Below are positions 36,806 to 44,775 of a DNA stretch of 64,000 nt, piece by piece. Below the pieces are notes generated by a model. That model did no database searches. It saw nothing but the letters and a program-made list of their open reading frames with translations, and was not told the DNA's origin. How positions within the stretch are numbered: the stretch's first letter is position 1; the number at the start of each line of letters is the position of its first letter. The position numbers and the translations under genes are program-made. Origin of the DNA: Malaciobacter pacificus. Lineage in GTDB: Bacteria > Campylobacterota > Campylobacteria > Campylobacterales > Arcobacteraceae. The stretch is taken from NCBI RefSeq assembly GCF_004214795.1, contig NZ_CP035928.1:496001-560000 (forward strand), in the 5' to 3' direction.

Positions 36806-38625
36806 TATGAGATCTTATCAATTTTAAATTTATAAGTAATGAATTTTTTAAATTCAACAACAATTTTTAAAGAGTCTTTTAGCAAGTCTCTTTCAATTTT
36901 ACCTAAAGTGTGAGTATCAATTTCATTATCAATTTTATTACCATCTTGAATATTTTCAAGTTGTGATTTTAATCTTAATGTATTAACTACATCAAATGCT
37001 TCTAGTAGCTCAGCTGCTTGTTCTTTTTCTATTTCACCTCGTTGTTGCAAAATCTTTATTCTTTTTACGGTTGTAGTTTCTCTAATTTTTTCTCTTAATG
37101 CTAAACTTCTAATACCCTGAACAATAGGGAATACAGCAACTTTTTTAATATCAAGTTTATTTGATTTTGTCATAAAATTAGATACGGTTGTAGGAGTATC
37201 AAAAGTTAATGTTGCTTTTGCAAAATATGCCATAAATACATCTTTATCATGAAGTTTATTAAATAAATCATCTTTTAAATTAATTAATAATTCCTTATCC
37301 CCTGCAACTGCAAATGAATCAAAGAAAATTGCTAAGTCCATGTAGTTTTGCATATCAGGTGCTTCTATCCATCTTGCTGTTTCAGCTTTATATTCACTAA
37401 CTGTCTTACACCAAAATGGATTTGAAACCATAATATTACCTTCACATGGAGGATAACCAAAATCAATTAGGTGTTCAATTATTTTATTCATATATGGTCT
37501 ATATTGTTCTACATCAACACCATCTTTTACTACAAGTGCATTATCTTGATCTGTTTTTATTATTTGTTCATTTCTACCTTCACTACCCATTACAATAAAA
37601 CAAGCTTCTCTTTGAAGTTGTGAGGGAACAACTAAACTATAGATTTTTTGATAAACTTTTGTATTAAGTTGACCTATAAGATTTGAAATATGATTTACTT
37701 TTACACCTTTTGCATGTAGACTTCTAATGATATTAATTAAATCACCACTAGCATTTTTTAAATCTTCAATTGTCTTAGCTTTTTTTATTTTAGAATCAAC
37801 TACATAAGTATGATTTGCAAAATGTGATAAAACATCAATCTGTTCTAAAATACCAATCATTTCACCTTCACTATTTGTTACGCCAACTCTTTTTATATTT
37901 CTTTTAATTAATAAAGTTAGTGCTTCAAATAAATAATCATCACTAAACACTGTTAATAGTGGAAAAATAGCAATATCTTTTACAGGAATTGTTAAATCTC
38001 TTCCTTCAAGTAGAACTTTTACTTTTAACAAAGAATCTGTAATAATACCATAAACACCATCATCTCTTTTTACAATGATAGTTGAAGTTTTATACTCCAT
38101 AGATTTAGATATTGCATCATTAAGTTTAGTATTTTCTTCAACAATACATGCTTCATGAATTAATGTATCATCAACTTTTGCAATCATAAAAGAAGAAAGT
38201 TCAGATGTATACTCTTTATCTTTTAATGTTTTAATTTTATTAACTAAATCTTTTAAATAAAAATCTTTAAACTCTTGATTATCTTCAATGAGTTTTAAGA
38301 AAGCTTGTTTTTCTAACTCATAACAAATTAAATCTTCATGAACTTTAAATGTATTTTTACACTTTCCATAAATTAAAGAGTTTGAGTCAAATGAATCTTC
38401 ACTATGATAATCCATTACAACTGCATTATCTGAAGAGTATTCAAAAACGCTCCCTTTTATAATAATAAAAAAGTGATTACTTATTTTTTCTGGAGTTATA
38501 AGTGTTGAATCCTTTGGATAATAAGCAATATCCATATATTTTATACAATAATCCATTTGTTCTTGCGTTAAAGCCTGAAAAGGAGGAATTTTAGATAGGA
38601 ATAGTTCTTGATCTTGAAGACTCAT
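36805..38625 (-). CDS. DUF294 nucleotidyltransferase-like protein with cNMP-binding and CBS domains (copy b)
   Basis: 606 residues with the same domain order as copy a: cNMP-binding-like (about 15-130), CBS pair, DUF294 with VMGSEGRNEQIIKTDQDNA, and helical C-terminus. Divergence from copy a is much greater than between the two ActP proteins, so this pair duplicated earlier. It follows the VC_2705-type symporter operon, separated by a hairpin. Likely an acetate-transport regulator; biochemistry unknown. Confidence 0.85.
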   Translation of the reverse strand: MSLQDQELFLSKIPPFQALTQEQMDYCIKYMDIAYYPKDSTLITPEKISNHFFIIIKGSVFEYSSDNAVVMDYHSEDSFDSNSLIYGKCKNTFKVHEDLICYELEKQAFLKLIEDNQEFKDFYLKDLVNKIKTLKDKEYTSELSSFMIAKVDDTLIHEACIVEENTKLNDAISKSMEYKTSTIIVKRDDGVYGIITDSLLKVKVLLEGRDLTIPVKDIAIFPLLTVFSDDYLFEALTLLIKRNIKRVGVTNSEGEMIGILEQIDVLSHFANHTYVVDSKIKKAKTIEDLKNASGDLINIIRSLHAKGVKVNHISNLIGQLNTKVYQKIYSLVVPSQLQREACFIVMGSEGRNEQIIKTDQDNALVVKDGVDVEQYRPYMNKIIEHLIDFGYPPCEGNIMVSNPFWCKTVSEYKAETARWIEAPDMQNYMDLAIFFDSFAVAGDKELLINLKDDLFNKLHDKDVFMAYFAKATLTFDTPTTVSNFMTKSNKLDIKKVAVFPIVQGIRSLALREKIRETTTVKRIKILQQRGEIEKEQAAELLEAFDVVNTLRLKSQLENIQDGNKIDNEIDTHTLGKIERDLLKDSLKIVVEFKKFITYKFKIDKIS

Positions 38626-38701
38626 TTTTGTCCCTTAGTAAAGTGCTTTTTTATATTAAACTATTTTAACATAAAAAAACACAAGAAGAGTGAGAATAAA
38701 T

Positions 38702-38720
38702 CCCCCTTAGAAAAAGGGGG
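38702..38720 (-). terminator. G/C hairpin with a G8 tract after the symporter operon
   Basis: CCCCCTT (38702-38708) pairs with AAGGGGG (38714-38720) around AGAAA. The G run extends to eight bases (38716-38723). It lies about 30 bases past the symporter stop. The tail is only moderately T-rich. Confidence 0.5.
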
Positions 38721-38750
38721 GGGACTCATCTCTTAAAGTGAAATTAGATA

Positions 38751-40628
38751 CTAGTGATCGTGTGCCTCACCAGCTCCCGAAGGAATTCTAATTTTTTCTA
38801 CAAGATCTTGAATCTCTTGTGGAGGTTCTGGAGTCATTCTAGATACAACGAATGCTACTACTAAGTGTAGGATTGTACCAATTGTACCGAATGCTGCAGG
38901 AGCAATTCCCATGAAGTAATCTTCAGGTTTACCACCACCCCAGATGAAGTAGATAGCATAAGCAACAGTTGATACAAGACCAACAAGAATACCAGCAATC
39001 GCACCTTCTTTATTCATTCTCTTATCAAATACCCCAAGGATAATTGTTGGGAAGAATGCAGCTGCAGCAATACCGAATGCTAATGCAACAACTTGTGCAA
39101 CGAATCCTGGAGGGTTGATTCCTAAGTAACCAGCAACACAAATAGCAGCTACTGCTGAAACTCTTGCCCACATTAACTCAGTTTTCTCATTTAATGTAGA
39201 TTTACCAGTCTCTTTGTCTTTAAAGATAACTTGACCCATTAAGTCATGTGAAATCGCTGAAGCAATTACAAGTAATAAACCTGCTGCTGTTGATAATGCT
39301 GCTGCTAATCCACCAGCTGCAATAAACGCGATAACCCAGTTTGGTAAGTTTGCAATCTCAGGATTTGCAAGTACCATGATATCTCTATCAACGTATAACT
39401 CATTTTCAATTTTTCCAGTATTTTCAGCTGGTTTACCATTAGTAGTTAATCTGTGACCATCTTCTGCTCTGTTATCACCATCAAATACAGGTTTTCCACC
39501 TTTTCCTTCAAATGCAGCACCAGCAGCATATTGAATTTTACCATCACCATTTCTATCATTCCATGCTAATAGTCCACCATTTTCCCAAGTTTTGAACCAG
39601 TTACCATCGTTTGGAGTACCATCTTTATGACTTAACTCACCATTTACAAACGCTTTATATTCAGTGTTTTGTAAGTTTTTAATTAAGTTAATTCTTGAGA
39701 ATGATGCAACTGAAGAAATAGTTGTATACATAATCGCAATAAATACTAACGCCCATCCAGCAGAAATTCTAGCATCTTTAACAGTTGGAACTGTAAAGAA
39801 TCTAACAATAACGTGAGGAAGTCCAGCAGTACCTAACATTAATGCTGTAGTTAACATAAATGTATTCCATAAGTTACCTGGTTGAGTATACTCATTAAAA
39901 CCTAAATCAGATACAGCTGTATCAAGTGCATGCAGTAAGAAGGTACCTTCTTTAATTGTTTGAACACCAGTATCAAATTCAAAAGTTGTTTGCGCAAAAA
40001 TACCTAATTGAGGTAAGAATGTATCAGTAACTTGTAATGATAAGAAAATCGCTGGAATCATGTAAGCGAAAATCATAACAACATATTGAGCAACTTGAGT
40101 ATATGTAATACCTTTCATTCCACCAAGAACTGAGTAGAAGAATACAACTGCCATACCAATGATAACACCTGTGTTTACATCAACTTGTAAGAATCTTGAG
40201 AATACGATACCAACACCTCTCATTTGTCCAGCAACATATGTGAACGAAACGAAGATAACTGAAATAACTGCAACTAATCTAGCTGTATCAGAGTAGTATC
40301 TGTCACCAACGAAATCAGGAACTGTAAATTTACCAAATTTTCTTAAATAAGGAGCTAATAACATAGCTAGTAGAACATATCCACCAGTCCATCCCATTAA
40401 GAATGCACCACCATCAGAACCTCTAAATGCAATAATACCTGCTAATGAGATAAATGAAGCTGCTGACATCCAGTCTGCTGCTGTTGCCATACCATTTGCA
40501 ACTGGGTGAACTCCACCACCTGCAACATAGAAGTCCTTAGTAGACCCTGCTTTTGCCCATAAAGCAATACCAATATAAACTGCGAATGAAATACCTACGA
40601 ATAGATAAATTAATGATTGTAATTCCAT
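38751..40628 (-). CDS. VC_2705-type sodium:solute symporter, probable acetate transporter
   Basis: 625 residues, SSS family. Signature stretches are KDFYVAGGGVHPVANG, TAADWMSAASFISLAG and GLPHVIVRFFTV. An insert of roughly 100 residues between helices, about 325-425, is hydrophilic. It contains NDRNGDGKIQY, which resembles a calcium-binding EF-hand-like loop, plus several Asp/Gly-rich turns. It would face the periplasm. The gene follows a DUF4212 partner by 11 bases. Family members are implicated in acetate uptake. Substrate specificity here is inferred from neighbours. Confidence 0.88.
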   Translation of the reverse strand: MELQSLIYLFVGISFAVYIGIALWAKAGSTKDFYVAGGGVHPVANGMATAADWMSAASFISLAGIIAFRGSDGGAFLMGWTGGYVLLAMLLAPYLRKFGKFTVPDFVGDRYYSDTARLVAVISVIFVSFTYVAGQMRGVGIVFSRFLQVDVNTGVIIGMAVVFFYSVLGGMKGITYTQVAQYVVMIFAYMIPAIFLSLQVTDTFLPQLGIFAQTTFEFDTGVQTIKEGTFLLHALDTAVSDLGFNEYTQPGNLWNTFMLTTALMLGTAGLPHVIVRFFTVPTVKDARISAGWALVFIAIMYTTISSVASFSRINLIKNLQNTEYKAFVNGELSHKDGTPNDGNWFKTWENGGLLAWNDRNGDGKIQYAAGAAFEGKGGKPVFDGDNRAEDGHRLTTNGKPAENTGKIENELYVDRDIMVLANPEIANLPNWVIAFIAAGGLAAALSTAAGLLLVIASAISHDLMGQVIFKDKETGKSTLNEKTELMWARVSAVAAICVAGYLGINPPGFVAQVVALAFGIAAAAFFPTIILGVFDKRMNKEGAIAGILVGLVSTVAYAIYFIWGGGKPEDYFMGIAPAAFGTIGTILHLVVAFVVSRMTPEPPQEIQDLVEKIRIPSGAGEAHDH

Positions 40629-40639
40629 GCTTTAAACTC

Positions 40640-40894
40640 CTACTCGTGAACGCCGTATTTTTCGTCAATACCTGTCATTGCTTTAACGTAAACAAAAATT
40701 AAGATAACGAATACATAAATTGCACCTTGTTGTGCAAACCAGTAACCTAATTTAACACCACTGATTTCAATAGCGTTAAGCTCATTTATGAATAATATCC
40801 CACAACCGAAAGAAACAACAAACCAAACTACAAGTAGTTTAAGAATCATTGCAATATTTTCTTTCCAGTATGCTTGTGCTTTTTCTGGACTCAT
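40640..40894 (-). CDS. DUF4212 membrane protein
   Basis: An 84-residue protein with two membrane helices (MILKLLVVWFVVSFGCGILF; GAIYVFVILIFVYVKAM). DUF4212 proteins are the usual small partners of VC_2705-type symporters, as DUF485 is for ActP. A CTCCT-complement AGGAGAG ribosome site precedes the ATG. Two weaker copies of the acetate-region motif lie upstream. Confidence 0.88.
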   Translation of the reverse strand: MSPEKAQAYWKENIAMILKLLVVWFVVSFGCGILFINELNAIEISGVKLGYWFAQQGAIYVFVILIFVYVKAMTGIDEKYGVHE

Positions 40895-40967
40895 CCTGCT
40901 CTCCTTTAATTTATTTATTAAACAACAAGTGCTTAATAAGTTAACAATGAAATTTTAATAAGTTAAG

Positions 40968-40983
40968 GTTGCAAAAGCGTAGC
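40968..40983 (-). promoter_or_regulatory. Degenerate operator-like site upstream of DUF4212 (proximal)
   Basis: On the - strand the site reads GCTACGCTTTTGCAAC, nine of twelve fixed positions of GCTATT-N4-TGCTAC. It shares the longer string TTGCTACGCTT with the pta site, in a shifted register. Confidence 0.35.
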
Positions 40984-41017
40984 AATGAAAAAAAAATTTA
41001 TAAAAATTATTTTGAAA

Positions 41018-41033
41018 GTAGGAATAAAGTAGC
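41018..41033 (-). promoter_or_regulatory. Degenerate operator-like site upstream of DUF4212 (distal)
   Basis: On the - strand the site reads GCTACTTTATTCCTAC, ten of twelve fixed positions. It lies 50 bases upstream of the proximal site, a near-integral number of helical turns, and just past the response-regulator stop. Confidence 0.35.
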
Positions 41034-41069
41034 ATTTTAGGGCTTAAAGCCCCTAATTATAGGTGTTTA

Positions 41070-41732
41070 TTAAGCAGAATAAAATCTGTCGATTTTATAT
41101 CCTAAACCTCTAATGTTTTTTATAAAATCTTCTTTTAATGCTTTTTTTAATCTTGAAATTTCTGCTCTAATTGTTGGATTATCAATATTTTCACCATCCC
41201 ATATGTCAATTCTGAATCTTTCAAAGTCGACAATCATATTTATATTAAGTGCCAAAATATGAATGATATCAAGTTGTTTTTTTGTTAAGTTTTGGGGTTC
41301 ACCATTAAAATAGAGTGTTTTTTTATCTTTTGAGTATGAGTAGTTTTCTGAAAATCTTATATGAGATGTATTACTTTGCTCTTTTTTTAATATTTGATTT
41401 ATTTTAATTCCAAGTTCACCTAAATGAAAAGGTTTTTTAATATACTCTCTGCAACCTAAGTCATATGCTTTTGTTATATCTTCTATGTCAATTAATGCTG
41501 AAATAAAAATAGTTGGGATGTATATTTTTCTCGCATTTAATTCTGTTAAAATTTCAAATCCATCTTTAGTGGGTGTGTTAATATCTAAAATTAAAAGATC
41601 ATAGCTATTATTTACATTATCTAATACGTCTTGGCCATCAGTAAAACTTTCAACCATATGTCCAATATCTTTTAAGTACTCTGTTATAGAGTTATTTAGC
41701 ATTAGTTCATCTTCAAGAAGTAGTATTTTCAT
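41070..41732 (-). CDS. OmpR-family response regulator
   Basis: 220 residues. The receiver domain has acidic pocket EDE (7-9), phospho-acceptor Asp in LLILDINTPTKDGF (near residue 51) and Lys in YIKKPFHLGEL. The C-terminal winged-helix DNA-binding domain spans about 130-218 (LTKKQLDIIHILALN; IRAEISRLKKAL; IRGLGYKID). It overlaps the kinase gene by 20 bases. Its position directly upstream of the DUF4212-symporter operon makes it the leading candidate to bind the GCTATT-N4-TGCTAC direct repeats, which is inference. Confidence 0.92.
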   Translation of the reverse strand: MKILLLEDELMLNNSITEYLKDIGHMVESFTDGQDVLDNVNNSYDLLILDINTPTKDGFEILTELNARKIYIPTIFISALIDIEDITKAYDLGCREYIKKPFHLGELGIKINQILKKEQSNTSHIRFSENYSYSKDKKTLYFNGEPQNLTKKQLDIIHILALNINMIVDFERFRIDIWDGENIDNPTIRAEISRLKKALKEDFIKNIRGLGYKIDRFYSA

Positions 41733-43296
41733 TTATTTTAAACCTATAAGTAAATTTTGTTTCTTTGTCAGTAGATTCTAAATTGATTATAACTAAATTT
41801 TTATCACATATTTCTTTTACTATTTTTAATCCTAGTCCAAATCCACCACGTGCAGAATTTTCTCTATAGAAATCATCAAATATTTTGTTTTGATACTCTA
41901 TTTTTTTTGAGTTTGTAACAACACTAAATTCTACATCATCATCTTTTGTATATTCAAGTTTGACAAAAATAGGAGACTTAGCATATGAATATTTAATTGC
42001 ATTTGATAAGTTATTATCAATAACTCTTTGAAGTTCAGTTATGTTAAACTTTATATAAATATCATCATCAATATTACTTATAAAATATAAGGAATTTGAT
42101 ATAGCAATTTCCTCAAAAAATTCAAGTCTATGTTTTAAAATAGTACTAAAGTCTAAATACTCTTTTTCATATATAACTCTATCCTTTTTAATTAAGTAAG
42201 ATAAGTCATCATAAATGTATTGAATTATTTTTGCACCTGATTCAATATGAGTGATGTATTTATTATTTGGTATTTTCATTTTTAGAAGATCAATGTTGGT
42301 TTGAATTATTGATAATGGCGTATTTATTTCATGAACAGAATTTTTGATAAATGATTTTTGTGATTCAATTAATTTTGTAAGTTCAGCTGTTTTTTCACTA
42401 ACTTTAAATTCAAGATTTTTATTTAAATCTTCAAGCATATGTGTTTTAAGTTTTATATTATTCATAGCATCTGTTGCATAGTTTGCAATAACTTTAAACT
42501 CTCCAAACATTAATCTATTTTGATTTATAGGAGTGTCATCAATTTGTGATTCTTTAAAATACTTTCCTATTTCCTTTACATCGTTTACAATTAATATAGT
42601 CGCATTTTTATAAATAAAAATTGAATAAAGAACTAACATTATTGTTAAAGAAGATATTTGTAAAGTATAGTTTGAAATTTTTTGATTGTATTCTTCTTCT
42701 TTTTGTTTTACTAACTCATCAATTTCGTCTAAATAAACACCTTTGCCAATAGTCCAGCCCCATTGTTCATATGATTGAGCATAAGAGATTTTTTTAATAT
42801 TTTTTTGAACATCTGGTTTAAACCAAATGTAATCAATAAAGCCACCATTTGGAAGTTGTGAAATTTCTATTAATTCTTTTATAACACTTTTTCCTGCTTT
42901 ATCTTTAATGTGGAGTTTATTTTTCCCTATATCATCAGGAACAACAGGATGAAAAATTAAATTTCCATTATAGTCGTAGATAAAAATATATTCATTTATA
43001 TTGTTATTATGTTGTATTTGATATAAAGCATTTAATACTTCTAATTTAATATCTTTTTCATTTTTTTCATTTTTATATTTATTATGGTAAAAGTTAATAA
43101 AATTTATCGTTGATAATATATCACTTTTGAGTAACTCTTTTTGACTATTAGTGTAATCTTGTTTTTGTGTTTCTATTTTTTGCTGTAACTCTTCATGGGC
43201 ATTATCTATTATAATAAAGGTAAAAAATGATATTAAAATGACAATAAAGAAAATACTATAAACAATTAGGTGATAAAGACTTTTAGCTTTAAACAT
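41713..43296 (-). CDS. Sensor histidine kinase with periplasmic Cache domain
   Basis: 527 residues. Helix 1 (LIVYSIFFIVILISFFTFIII) and helix 2 (ISSLTIMLVLYSIFIY) enclose a periplasmic domain, about 30-205. Within it FIYDYNGNLIFHPVVPDDIG and YEQWGWTIGKGVY are typical of single Cache domains, which often bind small carboxylates. The HisKA phosphosite is VHEINTPLSI. HATPase motifs are NNLSNAIKYS and GGFGLGLKIVKE. AAGGA precedes the ATG. The Cache domain plus neighbouring acetate genes suggest an acetate or carboxylate sensor; the ligand is not shown by sequence. Confidence 0.92.
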   Translation of the reverse strand: MFKAKSLYHLIVYSIFFIVILISFFTFIIIDNAHEELQQKIETQKQDYTNSQKELLKSDILSTINFINFYHNKYKNEKNEKDIKLEVLNALYQIQHNNNINEYIFIYDYNGNLIFHPVVPDDIGKNKLHIKDKAGKSVIKELIEISQLPNGGFIDYIWFKPDVQKNIKKISYAQSYEQWGWTIGKGVYLDEIDELVKQKEEEYNQKISNYTLQISSLTIMLVLYSIFIYKNATILIVNDVKEIGKYFKESQIDDTPINQNRLMFGEFKVIANYATDAMNNIKLKTHMLEDLNKNLEFKVSEKTAELTKLIESQKSFIKNSVHEINTPLSIIQTNIDLLKMKIPNNKYITHIESGAKIIQYIYDDLSYLIKKDRVIYEKEYLDFSTILKHRLEFFEEIAISNSLYFISNIDDDIYIKFNITELQRVIDNNLSNAIKYSYAKSPIFVKLEYTKDDDVEFSVVTNSKKIEYQNKIFDDFYRENSARGGFGLGLKIVKEICDKNLVIINLESTDKETKFTYRFKINENTTS

Positions 43297-43373
43297 AAAA
43301 GAATCCTTGATTAAATAAGTTTATAAGGATATCTAAAAAAGTTTTAAAATAAGGTTTTGATTTCATAAGTAAG

Positions 43374-43450
43374 TGGCGCGGTTGACGAGACTCGAACTCG
43401 CGACCTCCTGCGTGACAGGCAGGCATTCTAACCAACTAAACTACAACCGC
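43374..43450 (-). tRNA. tRNA-Asp (GTC), copy 1
   Basis: A 77-nt cloverleaf. Acceptor GCGGTTG pairs with CAACCGC, the anticodon stem CCTGC/GCAGG encloses CTGTCAC, and the 3' CCA is encoded. Last gene of the first block. Confidence 0.97.
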
Positions 43451-43464
43451 ACATACTTAAACAA

Positions 43465-43540
43465 TGGTGGTCGATATAAGACTCGAACTTATGACATCTA
43501 CCTTGTAAGGGTAGCGCTCTACCAACTGAGCTAATCGACC
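43465..43540 (-). tRNA. tRNA-Val (TAC), copy 1
   Basis: 76 nt. Acceptor GGTCGAT pairs with ATCGACC, the anticodon stem CTACC/GGTAG encloses CTTACAA, and CCA is encoded. Confidence 0.97.
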
Positions 43541-43548
43541 AAATGAGA

Positions 43549-43623
43549 TGGTGACCCCTAGGAGACTCGAACTCCTGTGGCATGGATGAAAACCATGAAT
43601 CCTAACCGCTAGATGAAGGGGCC
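43549..43623 (-). tRNA. tRNA-Glu (TTC), copy 1
   Basis: 75 nt. The anticodon stem CATGG/CCATG encloses TTTTCAT; the acceptor has one G-U pair and CCA is encoded. A substrate class for MnmA. Confidence 0.97.
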
Positions 43624-43640
43624 AACAATGAAAAGTTAAA

Positions 43641-43716
43641 TGGTGACCCGTGAAGGATTCGAACCTTCGGCCACCTCCTTAAAAGGGAGATGCTCTACCA
43701 GCTGAGCTAACGGGTC
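43641..43716 (-). tRNA. tRNA-Lys (TTT), copy 1
   Basis: 76 nt. Acceptor GACCCGT pairs with ACGGGTC, the anticodon loop is CTTTTAA, and CCA is encoded. Confidence 0.97.
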
Positions 43717-43730
43717 AATTTGAAAGTAAG

Positions 43731-43807
43731 TGGCGCGGTTGACGAGACTCGAACTCGCGACCTCCTGCGTGACAGGCAGGCATTCTAACCAACTAAACTA
43801 CAACCGC
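43731..43807 (-). tRNA. tRNA-Asp (GTC), copy 2
   Basis: Same sequence as the copy at 43374; 77 nt with encoded CCA. Confidence 0.97.
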
Positions 43808-43824
43808 ACAAACTTTCTTAACAA

Positions 43825-43900
43825 TGGTGGTCGATATAAGACTCGAACTTATGACATCTACCTTGTAAGGGTAGCGCTCTACCAACTGAGCTAATCGACC
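43825..43900 (-). tRNA. tRNA-Val (TAC), copy 2
   Basis: Same sequence as the copy at 43465; 76 nt with encoded CCA. Confidence 0.97.
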
Positions 43901-43907
43901 TAAAATA

Positions 43908-43982
43908 TGGTGACCCCTAGGAGACTCGAACTCCTGTGGCATGGATGAAAACCATGAATCCTAACCGCTAGATGAAGGGGCC
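43908..43982 (-). tRNA. tRNA-Glu (TTC), copy 2
   Basis: Same sequence as the copy at 43549; 75 nt with encoded CCA. Confidence 0.97.
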
Positions 43983-43999
43983 ATATTTGAACTTTATAA

Positions 44000-44075
44000 T
44001 GGTGACCCGTGAAGGATTCGAACCTTCGGCCACCTCCTTAAAAGGGAGATGCTCTACCAGCTGAGCTAACGGGTC
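44000..44075 (-). tRNA. tRNA-Lys (TTT), copy 2
   Basis: Same sequence as the copy at 43641; 76 nt. First gene of the operon, about 40 bases after the -10 box. Confidence 0.97.
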
Positions 44076-44114
44076 GCTCTTCAATTTAAGTTGTTCTTCT
44101 TAAATTGGACTGGA

Positions 44115-44143
44115 ATTATAATAGGTTTTTTTTTATTTGTCAA
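44115..44143 (-). promoter_or_regulatory. Consensus promoter of the tRNA operon
   Basis: On the - strand TTGACA (44143-44138) and TATAAT (44120-44115) are separated by 17 bases. Both boxes are perfect. The -35 box is made of the final sense codons of cinA (CTT GAC AAA TAA), so promoter and coding sequence constrain each other. Confidence 0.85.
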
Positions 44144-44639
44144 GGGTTTTTTGAAAAAAATTTAAAATTTCTTTCAAAGATGTCTTTGCAGCTTGTATTT
44201 GAACCTCATTTCTATTACCTAAAAAGTGGTGTGTAGATACCATGAAATCAATATTTTTGCCTCCTACACCTATTACAACTGTACCAACAGGTTTTTTTTC
44301 AGTTCCCCCACTTGGTCCTGCAATACCTGATATAGCTATAGCATAATCAGCCCTAAATTTTTCTAGGGTACCCTTTAGCATCTCATTGACAGTTTCATGT
44401 GATACTGCTCCAAAATTTTCTAAAGTTTCTTCTTTTACATTCAATTCTTTATGTTTAATTTCATTTGAGTAGCTTACAATTGCTCCATTAAATATATCAG
44501 ATGAACCAGAAATTTGTGTAATCATATATGAAACTAAACCTCCAGTACAAGATTCAGCTGTTGTAATTGTTTTATTATGTGCTCTTAGAAGCTCTTGAAG
44601 CTTTAGCATATCATTTTCATTAAAAATATCATTAAACAT
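44133..44639 (-). CDS. CinA C-terminal-type nicotinamide-nucleotide amidase
   Basis: A 168-residue protein consisting only of the CinA C-terminal (PncC) domain. Conserved motifs are TTAESCTGGLVSYMIT, which holds the active-site serine, IVSYSNEIK, and ISGIAGPSGGTEKKPVGTV. It converts NMN to nicotinic acid mononucleotide in NAD recycling. The N-terminal molybdopterin-binding-like half of full CinA is absent, as in many bacteria. The last codons overlap the tRNA promoter. Confidence 0.9.
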   Translation of the reverse strand: MFNDIFNENDMLKLQELLRAHNKTITTAESCTGGLVSYMITQISGSSDIFNGAIVSYSNEIKHKELNVKEETLENFGAVSHETVNEMLKGTLEKFRADYAIAISGIAGPSGGTEKKPVGTVVIGVGGKNIDFMVSTHHFLGNRNEVQIQAAKTSLKEILNFFQKTLDK

Positions 44640-44740
44640 GAATAATAGCCTTTAAAATTGATTTATAGCTAATTGTAGTAGTAATTATATTAAAAGTAGA
44701 AAAATTAAAAGGATATATAGATGAATTAAAGAATAGATAC

Positions 44741-44764
44741 AAATAAGAGAAAATTCTCTTATTT
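44741..44764 (-). terminator. Hairpin after mqo
   Basis: AAATAAGAGAA pairs with TTCTCTTATTT with a minimal loop, 12 bases past the mqo stop. The - strand continues with TTATTTGTATC, a weak tail. Confidence 0.5.
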
Positions 44765-44775
44765 ATACTGTAGTA

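Larger units (their letters stand above)
43374..44075 (-). repeat. Tandem duplication of a Lys-Glu-Val-Asp tRNA block
   Basis: The four-gene block occurs twice head to tail with a period of about 357 bases. The tRNA genes match base for base, while the short spacers differ in length and sequence. The shared AAGTAAG beside both Asp genes marks the repeat edge. Confidence 0.9.

Noticed and set aside
38716-38723. G8 homopolymer as a possible phase-variation tract
   Set aside because: Such tracts act in this phylum when inside a gene or promoter. This one lies after a stop codon and forms part of a hairpin, so length changes would have little effect.
43297-43373. Terminator of the tRNA operon
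   Set aside because: The only pairing seen (ATCCTT with AAGGAT) has a 16-base loop and no U tract, and it overlaps the kinase ribosome site.
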